The notes under the pieces: generated by a model
Seen by the model: only the letters and a program-made list of their open reading frames with translations
Databases searched by the model: none
What the model was told of the DNA's origin: nothing
NCBI GenBank assembly: GCA_012931725.1
Contig: CM022945.1
Location: 154,170,766-154,234,765, forward strand
Direction of reading: 5' to 3'
DNA from: Litsea cubeba
Taxonomy: Eukaryota; Streptophyta; Magnoliopsida; Laurales; Lauraceae
Length of the DNA stretch: 64,000 bases
Made by a program: the position numbers and the translations under genes
Part shown: positions 1 to 13,200 of the stretch, one piece after another
How positions within the stretch are numbered: position 1 is the first letter of the stretch
Layout of the letters: each line of letters begins with the position of its first letter

Positions 1-60
1 CTTGAGGGAGGAGGAGGAGGAGGGAGAAGGAGGAGGAGGGAAAAAAGGGGGAGGGTAGTT
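1..60. repeat. GA-rich microsatellite
   Basis: The first 60 bases are purine-only runs of GAG and GGA units, followed by a 14-base T run near 71. No gene is seen in 1-180. Confidence 0.85.
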
Positions 61-182
61 TTAGGAAAAGATTTTTTTTTTTTTTTCGCGGTGGGAAGAG
101 AAGAAAGTGCGGTGCCAATAGCACCACTCTTTTATAAACTAACAAACGAAGATCGGGATCAGAAGATGATATTCCATAGAAG

Positions 183-415
183 TAGGGGTGTAATAAAAAT
201 CAAAAATTCGTCTAACCGACCCAACCAAACCGAACCGACCGTTAATAACCGTGTTTCACGATTTAGGTTACGGTTATTAAAATCAGAAAACCGTGCTTAC
301 ACGGTTCAGTTTGGATTTTCATTCTCGACTCACGGTTATTAACCAAGTCGAGCCGTAAATACGACTCGGTAACCTGTTTTTCCAAAACACACAATTACCG
401 AACCGTTGCACCCTA
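183..415. mobile_element. Possible hAT-type MITE remnant
   Basis: The segment starts TAGGGGTG and ends CACCCTA, the inverted ends common in plant hAT MITEs, and the interior is full of AACCG/CGGTT motifs. The 8 bases on each side do not match, so the target duplication is lost or the ends are misplaced. A second AACCG-rich stretch at 715-880 may belong to the same family. Confidence 0.4.
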
Positions 416-1135
416 ATTTAAAAGAATTAAAAAAAAAAAAAAAACAAGAAAGGGGGTGTCGTGTAATTTTATAACTTGAATAACCCATTTTAACTTTTGA
501 GCCCTAATCGTTAGAACAAAAAAAAAAAAAAGGGAAAAGCGAAGGATCAATGATGTGTTTGCTGGAATAATGCGCTTTATTATTTCATTTGTCTATGTGA
601 ACATTTTCATGCTACTTTAGTATTTTGGGATTATGTAATGTATTATCTAAGATATTTGGTTTTGACTTTTGAAGTACATGTGTTTTGCACTCTAACAAAA
701 AAATATGTATTTTAAGTGACAATTAACCGTAACCGAACTGTCTAATACAGTTAACCGCGGTTTGGTTTTTTAACGATTTTTTATGATACGGTTACAGTTA
801 CAGTTTTTAAAAACTAAAAACTATAAATTACAGTTCGGTAAACGATTTTTTCAAAATACAAGGTTAACCGAACCCTTTCTAGAATAGTTCTCTTATTCAA
901 AAAGCATTAGAAGCAACTAACTGATCAATGCTTGATGAGAATAGTTGATGCTTTCGTAATTTTTGTGAATGTACTTGTCATACTTCTTAACACAGAATGC
1001 TTTACTATTAGGACTTCGCTTAAACATTCAGGTAGTTGTGAAGGTTGTCATATATAAATCATCAATTGAGTAATGTGGCATAAATAACCACATCGAATCA
1101 ACTGAAACAGAATTGAAGAATCTAAAACAAGTATG
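416..1135. other. Intergenic, AT-rich, no gene
   Basis: AT-rich sequence with A runs at 430 and 525 and a stretch of AACCG motifs at 715-880. No coding sequence is recognised. Confidence 0.6.
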
Positions 1136-2130
1136 GGTCACAGCTCCCATTATGGATTTTCATTAAAAAAAAAATTTGGATTTTAAGTCAATCAGTGGGT
1201 CTAGTTCATAGACCATCTAAATTTTCAAATTTTGATACCACTCATGATATCAAAGATTTCAACTCGTATTATCAAGACTATAACTCTGGTGCCCATCCAG
1301 ATATCAGGATCCATCACATAATTGGAGCAAATAGAACATCAATTGGTCACAACTCCCATCATGAGTTTTCATAAATAGCACCATGAAGTTTAAAATTAGT
1401 CAGTGGGCCTTGGTCGCATGCCTTCTAGGTATTCAAGATTTGACATGGAACTCATGATATCACGAATTTAACTTCTAATATCAAGACTATGCCTCTAATT
1501 GACATCCAAATTGCAAGATCTGTCAATAGAATTGAAGCAAATGAAACAACTATTGGTCACAACTCCCATCATGGATTTCCATTAAAAAAAAACGTTGAGA
1601 TTTAAATTAATCAGTCGGTACGGCGGTGTTTGTACACCTTCTAGATATTCAAGATTTCATATTTGACTCATGATATTACGAGTTCAACTCTTGGTATAAA
1701 AACTATGCCCCTAATACACATCCAAATTAAAGAATCTGTCACAGAATTGAAGTGAATGAAACAACTATTGATCACAACTCCTATCATGGACTTTCATTAA
1801 AAGATGATCATAAAACATTGGAGTTTTTTTTTTTTTTTTTTATAATAGAGAGTGTCCCAGTTCTTTAAGCCGGACTAATTCCTACGGGCCCAAGGGGAGC
1901 CGGGTAAATCTCATGTGGCCCCAGTATGGTAGTGCAGTTTTGAACCCTCAACATCCGAGAGCAAACCGTGGTCCTAAGCTAATTGAGCTACCCCTCGGGA
2001 TTTAAATCAGTTAGTGGGCCTTGTTTGCCCACCTTCCACATTTTCAAAATATGATACCTGACTTGTGATATCACAAGTTCAACTCCTAATCTCAAAGACT
2101 GTGTCTTTGATACAGATTCAAATTGCAGTA
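1136..2130. repeat. About 210-bp tandem repeat, 4 to 5 copies
   Basis: Units open with GGTCACAACTCCCATCATGG or a close variant at 1136, 1345, 1555 and 1770, spaced 209, 210 and 215 bp. Each then carries a similar run including TCATGATATCA and an AACTC(N)nATCAAGACTAT block. Copies differ by point changes and small indels, so the array is old. The last copy is interrupted by a SINE at about 1824-1999. Confidence 0.75.
1824..1999 (-). mobile_element. tRNA-derived SINE inside the tandem repeat
   Basis: Read on the minus strand, the element begins CCGAGGGGTAGCTCAATTAG (A-box-like), has a B-box-like GGTTCAAAAC about 45 bases on, and ends in a poly(A) tail of about 17 (the T run at 1824-1840). The order of tRNA-like head, unrelated body and A tail is that of a plant SINE. 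It interrupts a repeat unit whose flanks join cleanly when it is removed. No clear target duplication is seen. Confidence 0.7.
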
Positions 2131-2643
2131 TATTTTGGTTAATTCATATGACCCATTGACTGTACAAGACATTCTTCTATTGTTTCAACATTTTTCTAAA
2201 TTATACTCTTGATTGAGGGCTTAAGAGTAATTACAAATCCCTAAAAAACTTTGTTGTGAGATAATATTTTTACGTTTAATGTACTTTCTATGGCTTTTAT
2301 TTAGCTTCTGTACCCTTCTTTATAGAAAAAACAAATAAATACAAAAGAAAGTAAAGACACTACTAGTCATGCCACAATGTATTCATTGAATTTGAATGGT
2401 TAGGAATTAGGATTTGTTCAATTGACGATTTTTTTGTTGACTCATAATGTTAGAAAAATATTCGACTACATGTTTTTTAACTTTTGACCAGTAAATTTGG
2501 AAATGCATTAGAGATTTTTTTAAAACGTTCATAGAAGAAAAGAAACGAGACCAAAACAAAGTGTTCCGGTATAAGAGTTCTATACCGGACACCCACCACA
2601 CCTACATTACAAAAGCACTTAAATTACAAGAACGGCTAACCCC
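2131..2643. other. No feature recognised
   Basis: AT-rich sequence. Short minus-strand frames here show no family resemblance. Confidence 0.5.
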
Positions 2644-2913
2644 TTATTTAGCTAAGCAATCCGTGAAACCATTTGCGGAACTACGTATATGATGAAAGTA
2701 CACCTGAGATTTTGATGGAAAGTGACGAATCTCATTAAAATAGAACTGCATCTTCCATGGGCCTTTAAAAGAATTCACCCAAGATATGACATTAGATAAA
2801 TCGCTCCCCACTACATACTTCATAGGCTGGTGGCCGATAGGGCCTTTTATTTTAGAGGATATCTGAGAATTTCTATTTTGAAAATATCTGAATTCTCCAA
2901 ATGATATCATCAA
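2644..2913 (-). pseudogene. L1-type LINE RNase H remnant
   Basis: An 89-codon frame contains the C-terminal part of the plant LINE RNase H domain (RVT_3 type): SDLSNVISWVNSFKGPWK, then FNEIRHF, then HHIRSSANGFTDCLAK. The final D of the NGFTDCLA motif is one of the RNase H acidic residues. The upstream RT and zinc-knuckle parts are missing, so this is a 3' fragment. It lies just downstream (3') of CITRX. Confidence 0.72.
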
Positions 2914-4129
2914 CTAAATTCATTAAAACTCACAAGCATTTTGACAGAAGAATATATGAGAATTTGGAGAAATCTCTAATCAATTAAAAAAAATTCAATC
3001 TCCAAGGCTCAACTTTTATAACTTATAAATCAGATAGTAAAACTCCAAATGCCATGATGTCAGATGGGTATTCCTGCAAACAAATGCCTCTAAGGTAAAA
3101 GCCACCGAAAGAGAGAATGTAATGGCTTTTACAAGGAGAATGTTAAAAAAAAAAAAATCATGGAGAGATGGCCTTCGTTTAGGATTTAAAGCGACCGGTC
3201 AAAAAAGAAGACAGAAAGAAAGAGATGACCCTTCATTGAAATTTTCGACAATAACGATGCAAGTTTAGGAGTAGGAGCCTGATTTGATGTGCCATATCCG
3301 GATTTCGATGATTTGCTTCACCGACAAACAGAGGGTCTTGAGAACTCAAATTAAAGGGGTGTCCAGATTCAGGAGTTTATAAGAGACCCCTTTGAAACAG
3401 AGATGCCAAATGGGCCCGAGAAGGCATTCTTTCTGCATTATAATGATACACTAACTGGTTTTATCACACAACATTATGTGACAAAATTCAAAAGGTTTTT
3501 TTTTTGTTTTTTTATTTTTTTTTAACAAAAGCCCCTAACTTATTATTTCAAAAAATAATATCTGTTTCCAGCTATTATTTCCTGATGTTACCCTGATAAA
3601 ATCACAAAAGTTTTTATAGCCGCGCGAGCATAAATGACGAAATATTTGAAATTTTGAATTGAGCTTATCAACTGGTTTTCAGCAATAAAATCCAATTGTG
3701 GACCCATATCTGATTAGTCCAAATTTAGGCCAACCAAAATATAGAGGATGATAACGTTTTCTAGCAGTTAGGATTAGAAAATAGCCCCTACTGTAAATTA
3801 TAAGGCAAGATACTGTTCATGTAATCCAGCCAGAATAATGTTGATACCCAACCAGACCAAAGTATGCTTGAGACATTGCAATCAAATAAATATCAGCACA
3901 ATCAGTGCATCTGACAATCATGATTCTCGAAGTTACCGATACGGGTTGGGGCATGGACAAAAATATGCTACCAAAGTCCCTCCATAGACAGTGACAGCCG
4001 GCCCTGTGCTTTAACTTACATGATCATTGCCTATCCTACAATTCCTGGTCTATGCTGCAAGTGATCTTTGTCTTGCAGATTCACCAAGTAAAAAATAGAG
4101 AGAGAACTGCAATGTGGTTGTTCACATCC
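2914..4129. other. 3' flank of CITRX, no other gene
   Basis: This stretch includes the probable 3' UTR of CITRX (minus strand, directly below 4130). No AATAAA was pinned down with confidence. No coding sequence is recognised. Confidence 0.5.
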
Positions 4130-4246
4130 TCACATATCATTATTGATGATATCCCTTATCATCTGTGTTGGGATAAGTCCTTCAGTTCGAATCGCATCCT
4201 TAGTTGGATCTGGACTGATGAAAATCAATGTTGGCAACCCACGGAC
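4130..4246 (-). CDS. CITRX: CITRX coding exon 4 (C-terminus)
   Basis: This exon holds 38 codons plus TGA, beginning VRGLPTLIFISPDP and ending RDIINNDM. It contains the conserved cis-Pro loop (GLPT) and the TRX z-specific KDAIRTEGLIP block. The acceptor is CTTCAG. Intron 3 is 91 bp. Confidence 0.94.
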   Translation of the reverse strand, partial: VRGLPTLIFISPDPTKDAIRTEGLIPTQMIRDIINNDM

Positions 4247-7200
4247 CTGAAGATTTTAGAAGATGTGTACTTCTCAAATCTATGGGGAAACAGGGAAGGG
4301 AGTTGGCCGAAAACAAGATTTATTAGATGATCAGTACCTGCATATCACGTGAAAACTCATAGTCGTCATCAGTGTCCACCTTCACGAACAAAACATTGCT
4401 TTCATACTCCACAGCAAGCTACACGACACACATCAGAGATCAAGAAAATCCCATGTTGATAAACTCATCATAGAGCTGGAAGAAAAAATTCAGTAAATAA
4501 ATGGAACAGACAAACAAATAAATGGAAATATGTTTATTTGATCGTGATGACAGCTTCTACAAGCAGGAGTCTAGAGTTGCATTCTACCAAACAGAAAAAA
4601 GATGGAAGAGAGTAAGACTGCCACAAAGAAACATTGATAAATCTGATGGTGACGACGGTCCAAGGATATATTCTTTCAAACAAAAAAGATGGTAGAGAGC
4701 AAACTGCCACAATGAAATTCAATAAATTGGTGGTCCCTTCCTCTCATAGCAAGGGCCTACATGTTGGAAACATGGGACTCTGTATTTGTGCGCGCGCTCT
4801 CGAGTGTGAATAAGTGCATAAAGGCTAACATGGTGGCAACGGTTGGTGGTCCCTTCCTCTCATATTTGGCAAGGGCCTACATGTTGGAAACATGGGACTG
4901 TATTTGTGCGTGCGCTCTTGAGTGTGAGTAAGTCCATAAAGGCTTACATGGTGGCAACGGGAGAAAATAAGTATTGGAAGAAGGTAATGTGGTACACCTC
5001 CAAATTAAATTATTATATCCTTTGACACAACCATGGAAAGCACAACACAGTGGGTTTTTTATCTAATGCTGATTATAACAAAATCCTCATAGCAGGCTGG
5101 AAACAAGATGAAATGGGAAGAAATGTGCTGCCCTCTCCTTTGAGAGAGGCCTTTCATGCATTGATCTCATCCATCCCTCATCTTTAGGGATGTTACAACA
5201 AAAGATAATCATATACAATTATGGTACTCCTAAAGCCTATATAAGCAATTTACATTAGTCTGTGGGACTATATAATGACTATACAATCTCTTCAAATTGA
5301 CACTGGGGAATCAACCAGCAGCAATTTGCAGGAGAAAGTATTGAAGATCAGATATCAGCAATTCAAAGACTGGAAGACACAAGGAAGAGTAATGGTGCAG
5401 CCTGTAAAAGCTTCATGGTTATAGTGCAAATCAACTTCTGTGTTCTGCTCATTCATGAAATACTGAATTTGCAGCAATTTGAATAGCACTAGTATTTATC
5501 TACGTGAAAGAGGGGTGGCTTGATGTTGAAGAAAACCAAGTCCAATAGAAGACCTTGAAGCCAAAATGATTTCAGAGCATGCAAAGGACATGGCCCGATA
5601 TTCGGCTTTAATGGATGATTTTGAAACTCTGACCATGTTACACTTTCACGGGAGATCAAAGAGTTGCCAAGAAACATATACCAGCATTATACCAGCAAAT
5701 AGTGGAATGTGTATCAGAGCATCCAACCCACTCAGCATCATTAAAGGTATAAAACGTGATGTCGGAATTAGCAGGGATAAAGAGTCCATGAGCTTATGTT
5801 TCACGAAGGTACCAAATGACCCGCTGAATTGCAGCCATGTGGAGATGGCGACGGTTAGCCATGTGAACGACATGGTAGATATCTGGCTGAGTAATCATCA
5901 GCTAGAGGAAACCACATAAAAGGTTCCAATAGAGAGTTCAGAGTAGGATTGGAGAGAGGTTCTCCATCACTCTTATGGTACTTAAACATTAATGTATCCA
6001 TGGTACTTAACATTAATGTATCCATGGTTTGGAGTTCTACAATTGGACTGATGTAATTCTTAACATCAGCCCATGTATATTAGGCCCACTTGTACATTAA
6101 CTAGGCCTTGACCCAACATACCATGAGAACCCATGAGGGGGGACTTTAGTCAATAGAATGAACTGTAAATATTGTCTTTCCGTTTGTGTGAGATTACCAT
6201 AGATATACGTGATTGTAATTAGCATGATTGAGGCCTTAATCAAGGCAGCTAGTGATTATAAAAGGGAGGAAGGATCGACCCTTCCGTATCCAGTTTTTCC
6301 ACAATATACTTGTGTTATGCTTGTTGGCTATTGAATGACAGTAATAAGGTCCATTGTGTATTTATGCTGATCTACAAATATCCCCTGTGCAGGAGCATGA
6401 ACTTCCAGGCTTACGAAATAAGTCAGAAGACTAAGATCCTTCATGTGGAAGGAAGAATGAAGAAACCCCGGTGGTGGTGGTGGTGAGCAGGAGGGGGGGC
6501 GGCAGACAAGGAGAACGATGAGACCATCACATGAGTGACAGAGGAACAACAAAGGTATGATGCACGTATACTTCAAAATGGGCAAAATATCGTGTCGTAT
6601 AGTACCCGATACTTCACTATTTATGTGTAAAATCCATGTCCTTGACATGTCTATGGCGTGTCCCTGCCGTATCTGGGCATCATATTCATAACTATTCTGT
6701 TTGAAATCAACTTGAACTAGTGTACTAAAGAATTTATCAAATCAGGTCCACGGTGTTTGTTTAAGCCACTATGCCTAAGATGACAATCATCATCCTCGTG
6801 TGTTCCTTGCTATATTTCCTCTGATGTTGACGGCCACAAACAAGTGGAAGCAACCAATGCTTTGGTCATTCAGTTGACTCCTTGCTGCCAGTCCGTGCTT
6901 GCTGTCATGCTGGCAAACAGGGACCCCCTCGGCCGGTTTTACTACTTTTGGATTTGAACCAATGACTCTGGTCCATGGTGTTTGTTTAAGCCATAGAGCC
7001 TAAGACGACGATCATCATCCTTGTGTGTCCCCTGCTATGGAAGAATAATAAGCATATCAACAACTTCTTGAAGATCCTCATGTAAGAATGCATTTTTCAC
7101 ATCCACTTGAAAAGTGGACCGGGATTGAGATGGAGCAATGGAAATAATGCTCCCAAGTCCCAAAAATTGTCATTTAGGCTACAAGAGTGAAAGTTTCTTC

Positions 7201-10200
7201 ATGATTCATCCTGTATTCTACTTATTGCCAAGAGCAACTAGATGAGCTTTGCAGCGAACCAATGAACCATTAAATTTGAGCTTGAGCAAGTAATCCACAT
7301 AGCATGGGTTGTCTGATAAGGTCAAAGACAGAGGACAATAGAAGGTTCAACAGAGCCAAGAATCCAACCCATGATGTGGGCATCATGAGCCTCCCATTGA
7401 GTAACCTTACTGGAATCTGTAGGTTTGGGTTGCCATAAATATGTCCCCAAAATTTATTCCATTGAATAAATATATGAAACCACACACAGTGCACACGCAC
7501 ACAGCACACACGCACAGCGCGCACACAGCACACAGGACGAGCACATAAAAAAAAAAACAGTTGAGATGCACAAATTAATTGAAAATCTAAACCCTTGCAA
7601 GAAATAGGATCATTCAAAAAATCCGGTATCCCATTTGAATTCCATGAAAAAGATCCCTCCAATTGATCTTCCTTGTCAGAAGAAATGTATCGATGAATTA
7701 GGTTAAAATTGTACCCCCAGCATCAAATCACAAAAAACCAGGAAACTGGAATGAGAAAAAGAAAAAGAAAAGGCAGCCACTAAAAACTAGGGCTGTCAGT
7801 GGTCGGTCTTGGTCGGTTTTCAGTCACCTCTGCACCCGGGCCAAATGTTCGGTTTTTTGGATATAGATAACCGAAAACCGACCACTGTATTTAGTGTAAG
7901 TGGGAAAACCGAACATTCAGTTTGGTCGGTTTCCGATTTTGGGCTGGGCCCTAATTTGAATGGGTCAAGTCTCGTTTTGTATTGGTCTAATTGGCCATTG
8001 AACCTTTAATTTCATTAAATAAGTTAAGTGTCCAATCTAATTTAGTAACTTACACACAAATAAAACAGGCCCAACAACAATTAACAATAAGTACAGGCCT
8101 AGCAGTTAGCTAGTAGTACTTAAAAAATGCAGATGCTCAACAGTTCAAGTCACTAAGTTAGTGCAGTCTCCAGCTGCTTAACAATTCGGTCGGTTCGGTT
8201 TTAACCGAACGGTTTTTTTAGTTTATAAAAAAACCGACCGTCGTGTAATTTTTAGGTGAAACAAATAACCGATTGGTCGGTTTTCTTTAAAAAAAATATA
8301 TAGAACCGCCCAAATGGTCGGTTCGGCCAGGCGGTTCGGTTATTTCGGTCAATTTTCACAGCCCTACTAAAAACAATGAAGGAAAAATCTGAGATAAGGC
8401 TAAACAGGCCAAGGAAAACTATGAGATGTGCGTCCACTCCTGGTAAAACTGGCAGACCCAAAATGCCTAGAAAAAAAATCTCAGATTCTAATTAAATGTG
8501 AACCTAGGCTTAGAAAAGTTTCAGATTCTAATCAAATGTGAACCCGGCAACTAGTGAACCTCGCTGTGAAGTTTCACCTTCAGTTCCAAGAATCCACTTA
8601 AATGAATGGTGTTGATGAAAAAGTGTGCTGGAAAAAATCCCAGATTCTTCTGACCAAAAAACTGGTTTCGACTAAACTCTGAGGGTGGAAAAAAAAATTA
8701 AGAAACCAGAATCCAATGTCCTAGCAGAAAGTCCCCTCGTCTGAACACTCTAGTTATCCAGGGTGGCTCCCACAGAGAGATGATGGTCTGCTTGCACACC
8801 AGAGACTGGAACAGCTATGCGAGAACATGTCTAGTAATGGTAGAAACTTCAAATAGATTCTGCCTCAGCAGATTTCAACTTTCGTGTTTTCAACTTTCCA
8901 GCACGGGATCCATGACATAGCCATCAACTTGCCCATCTATAAGGATCACCTTTGTAACTTTCGTGTTTCTACTAGACCCAATTTAATTTCATCTCTATCA
9001 CTCCATATTGTAGCTTGCCTTTCCTCACCACTTTCATTTATTGTATTGGCCTAGTTTCTTGTCGCCTTTCAATATGGTGGACAGAAATCTTATGAGAAGC
9101 TCCAATAATAGAAATTATCATGGTTGGTCACCAAGATGGTTTAAGCAAATAAGTTATTTTTCCGTAGGTACCTAAAAGATTTACTAATAAGAATGTCAAG
9201 AAAAAGAAGAAAAGGCATGGCCCCAACAAACGAGAATGATATACAGTCATATACAATAGACTCCCCTCTGCAGTTTGCACGAAAGCCATAGTTGTCAAAT
9301 TCGTTTCGATTCGGACGAAATGTCCGAGTTATTTCGTTTCGAAACCAAAACCGAACTGAACATCTCGCCTGAAGATGTTCGGTTCAGATTTCGTTCAAAT
9401 TCGCCGAAATATAGGGTTTCGTGCAAAAAAATCCTAAATTCGGACGAACACTATCCGAATCAACATATTCGGACGAATCGGGGGGAAGACCATTAAAGAA
9501 GAAAAAAATTGAATGAATGTAGTCTAGCATTCTACCAAATCTGAAACAAAATAAATGAAATCTTTTGAAATACCTGTTCTGGAGCAGCGACACCTCATGT
9601 TCCTCTCCTTCGACAACATGCAGTCTTCAAAATCCCATTCTATCTATAAATTGGGCTCAAAGATGCAGGTATCAACCACGAGTTCTTTTATATCCCTATT
9701 CCCCTTTCAATATCTTGTGATTATTCTTCTGTTGAGGGCTGTCATTGGATTTCTCCCTCGCCGAGGGCTGTTGATTGAATTTTTCCCTCGCCAAGGTTGT
9801 TGGGTGGATTTCCTTTCTCCTCGAGGGTCGTCTTTGCTGGCTTTGCCTGATCTATTTGGAAAAAAATCTCGTCGAATCCTCAGATATGCATCGATCTCTC
9901 TCCCCTTCCGTTTCTTCCCCGTCATTCCACGTTTTTGGGAAAGGGTTGGAGCTCCGTTTGGGTCTTACGAAAGAGTAAAGGTACTATATACCTTTTATGG
10001 TTTGGTCCTGACCGCTTAAGAAAAATAAGTGGTTCTGATCAGATATGGGAAGTGAGGCCCACTTTTTGTATTTGTTCAAAACTTATTCTATTTTATATAA
10101 ATTTATGGAGTTTGATAGTTGATGCTGCATTTTTATGGTCCACCAGTTGATCACGTGTCATGTGCATTGATCATCTTTTAAACACTAGATTGTGGAGTTC

Positions 10201-13200
10201 TTAGAATCATGGTCCACCATTTGATCACGTGGCTGCTTAACATAATTTGATTGCACGATGGGCCTTTGGATAATTGCAATCTCAATTCTCAATCTTCCAT
10301 TGCTGATAATTTTGTCTATTTAGATTTTGTCATGTGGGACCTTCTGGCTTCTAAAAAATGGTAATTGGTAACCCTGTGTACACCTGGTCATTAGGGCTAC
10401 AAAACAGGCAGGCTAACCTGAGTGGAATTTGAGCACACCTGGCCCCTGTCCCTTAAGGATTTTTTTTTTGCGATGATGAGGCCCACTTATTTTTAATTGT
10501 CAATTTCCAGTGAAATGCTAAGAGGTCCTGATGATTTATGAAACCATTTAAAAATTATAACGAGGGGTCCTGATAATTTATAGAAAGTGAGGCCCACTTA
10601 TTTGTAATAATTAAAATTTTTATAAATAATTTTTTTTAAGTGAGGCCCACATATGTATATATAATATAAATATATATTTATATTTTTTCCGAAACAAATT
10701 TCCGAATTGAAAAGCGAAATGTCCGAATCGGCCGAAATGTTTCATTTTGGAGCCAAGCCGAAACGACGTCCGAAACGAACTTGACAACTATGACAAAAGC
10801 CCCACATATTATCAAAATATCACTAAACTCATGGAAGACTTGTTAGCTCCCTCTTTTACCAAAGATTCCGCTAATCATTGCCTGCCCTGATGATGCGCTT
10901 GAATTCACATGAAGTTCATTCTTGTAAAATTCATATTTCCCTAATAACAAAATCCATCCACCACTTGATCTCCCAGTTTTGAGAATGCACTTAACAGCAT
11001 TCTCCCCACCAACCATGGAAGCTCCCACTTTTAATTTGTATTCAAGCTTCTGGCAATCCCAAATTCCTTTTTTGCCCAATGCTCTATGAGCTATTCTTAT
11101 TATATCCGCAACCACCTCTTCTTGTGATTCTTTCCCAAGACAGATCATGTTTCTTTCTTTCCATAGTCCATTACACAGCCCAAGGAACCATTTCTCCAAA
11201 ATATTTGGCCTCTTCTTCGAAAAGGTTCTCCACTCCACTAAGTTATAAAAAGATAAACAAAGCCACTCCCACCCACTGCACACCAAAGAGACTCATCAAT
11301 CAGCACCAAATTGATCAAGAAAGAACTGCATTACAAAAGGAGGTGATCGACCGTTTCCTCTTCTACTGTGCATAGAGGATAATTTGAAAGAGGCATTTCA
11401 TGTGCTAATCCTTTTCTCTTAAGTTTATCCATTGTCATCACTTCTACTGCCAAAGTGCACCTACAAAAAGCTTCAACTCTTGGTTGTGCCCATAGTTACC
11501 TGATTCGCAGCTCGACCAGTTCGGATTCGAATTCGCAATTCGACAATTACTCTAATTCGAAAATTCGATGGGGCAGGTTTAGTTAATTCGTTTTTCAATT
11601 CGCTTTATTCGTAGTTCAAATTCGATGAATTCGTTGGACTAATTCGAATATATAATATAATAACTAGCGATATTCATGTCTAATTTGAGATGTATAGTTT
11701 ACAAAAGATATTAACATCACAAAAGGATATATATATATATATAATTACTAAATGCATTTTATTTCTAACAAGAATGTCTCATGAGATCAATATGTTCAAT
11801 TGAAAATAAGCATTGAAAGATTATTAAAGGGTATCAAAGCATGTCCTCAGTGGGCCCACAAGGCCCTTTTAGTCTTTCCATTCTCCATGGGACTCAATGT
11901 CTCAAGTAAGCCCATAGCCTCCATTCTTTCCATTCTTCTACCTTGAGCCCATCTTTATAATATTAATTATTAGGGGTCTGTTATGAACTAAAAGAGGACC
12001 CAGGTTTGGTTACAGAATGACATAAATTGAGTCCAATCACCTCTTATCTATCTTATCAAGCTAGTATCCATAAATATCCCACTGTAACTGTTAGTCCAGA
12101 TCTTTCTCACTTGAGAGAATTGAAACTCTATTATTGGGCCCATTTATTGAAAATCTGAACTACTCAAAACTAATAACCCACATTGTTTTATGATTTAGAA
12201 AAAATTTCAGTTGTATCAAAATCAATTAAAAATATATGATTAAAAAAGTTAAACCACTTATTTTAGCCACTGTCAATCTGATGGTGAAAATGACTCTAGC
12301 AAGAGTTGTGATTTTTAGTATCGCGAATTTCAAAAGTGGGCCGCTGAGAAACTTATTTCAATGAACTTAAAGAATACAAGGGTAGTGTTGTCCTTAATGC
12401 ACCGTCACTTGCCCTTTTATCCAGTTTCGAAATGGAAGGGAAGAGTGAGAAAATCAAAACGGATTATGCAATTTCGAAATGGAAGAGAAGAGTGTGAGCG
12501 AATAGGGAAGAGATTATGCACAATCGGAAAGAGGAGGATCTAAAAATGGAAAGACAGGAAACATTCTATAGACTTGCTATCCTAGGAGATTGAAATGAAG
12601 AAGTAACTTCATCTTCTTCCCGTGATTTTCGAACTACACCGAGCCAAGGCTTTTGAAATTTTCGATCCATAGTGAATCGAATACCGATTTATTCGAAACA
12701 AACTGTTCATGATTCATCATCCATGGGAGCGAATTAGGTAACTATGGTTGTGCCAACCCGACAACCCCCTCAAACCAAAGTATAGGGAGAACGAGTCAAT
12801 TCTCTAGAGAATAACTTCGATAGCATGGATCTCCGGGTGTGATGCCCCATAGAGTACCATTTCCAGCTTCACATCTCTAAGATCCTAGAAATAAATGCAT
12901 CATTAAGAATGGTCAACAAAGACTTGTGCCCAACCGAATCAAACTTCGACAATGACCTCCTTAACACTAAACCCCAAACTGCGTTTTTCAACCCAGTGTG
13001 CACATTACTAAAGCAAAACCAAAGTAAATAACTCCATAATATTGATTGATTAGAGGGGCAAAAAGAGCTATTGCATGATGAAGTATATAATCTTGGAAAC
13101 AAAGACTCAAAGGACTTATCCCTAACACATGCATCTACCCAAAGAGGACTGATGGGAACATCAATGCTAATTCCCCCAATTCCTTCAAGATCTAACAATG

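Noticed and set aside
5566..5919. 117-codon frame in CITRX intron 2 as a nested gene
   Set aside because: No family match, no promoter or splice context, and a competing frame on the other strand. Kept only as a note.
10843..11286. Host protein-coding gene
   Set aside because: The sequence matches the end of a LINE polyprotein (WKERN block leading into RNase H) and joins to zf-RVT sequence just upstream.
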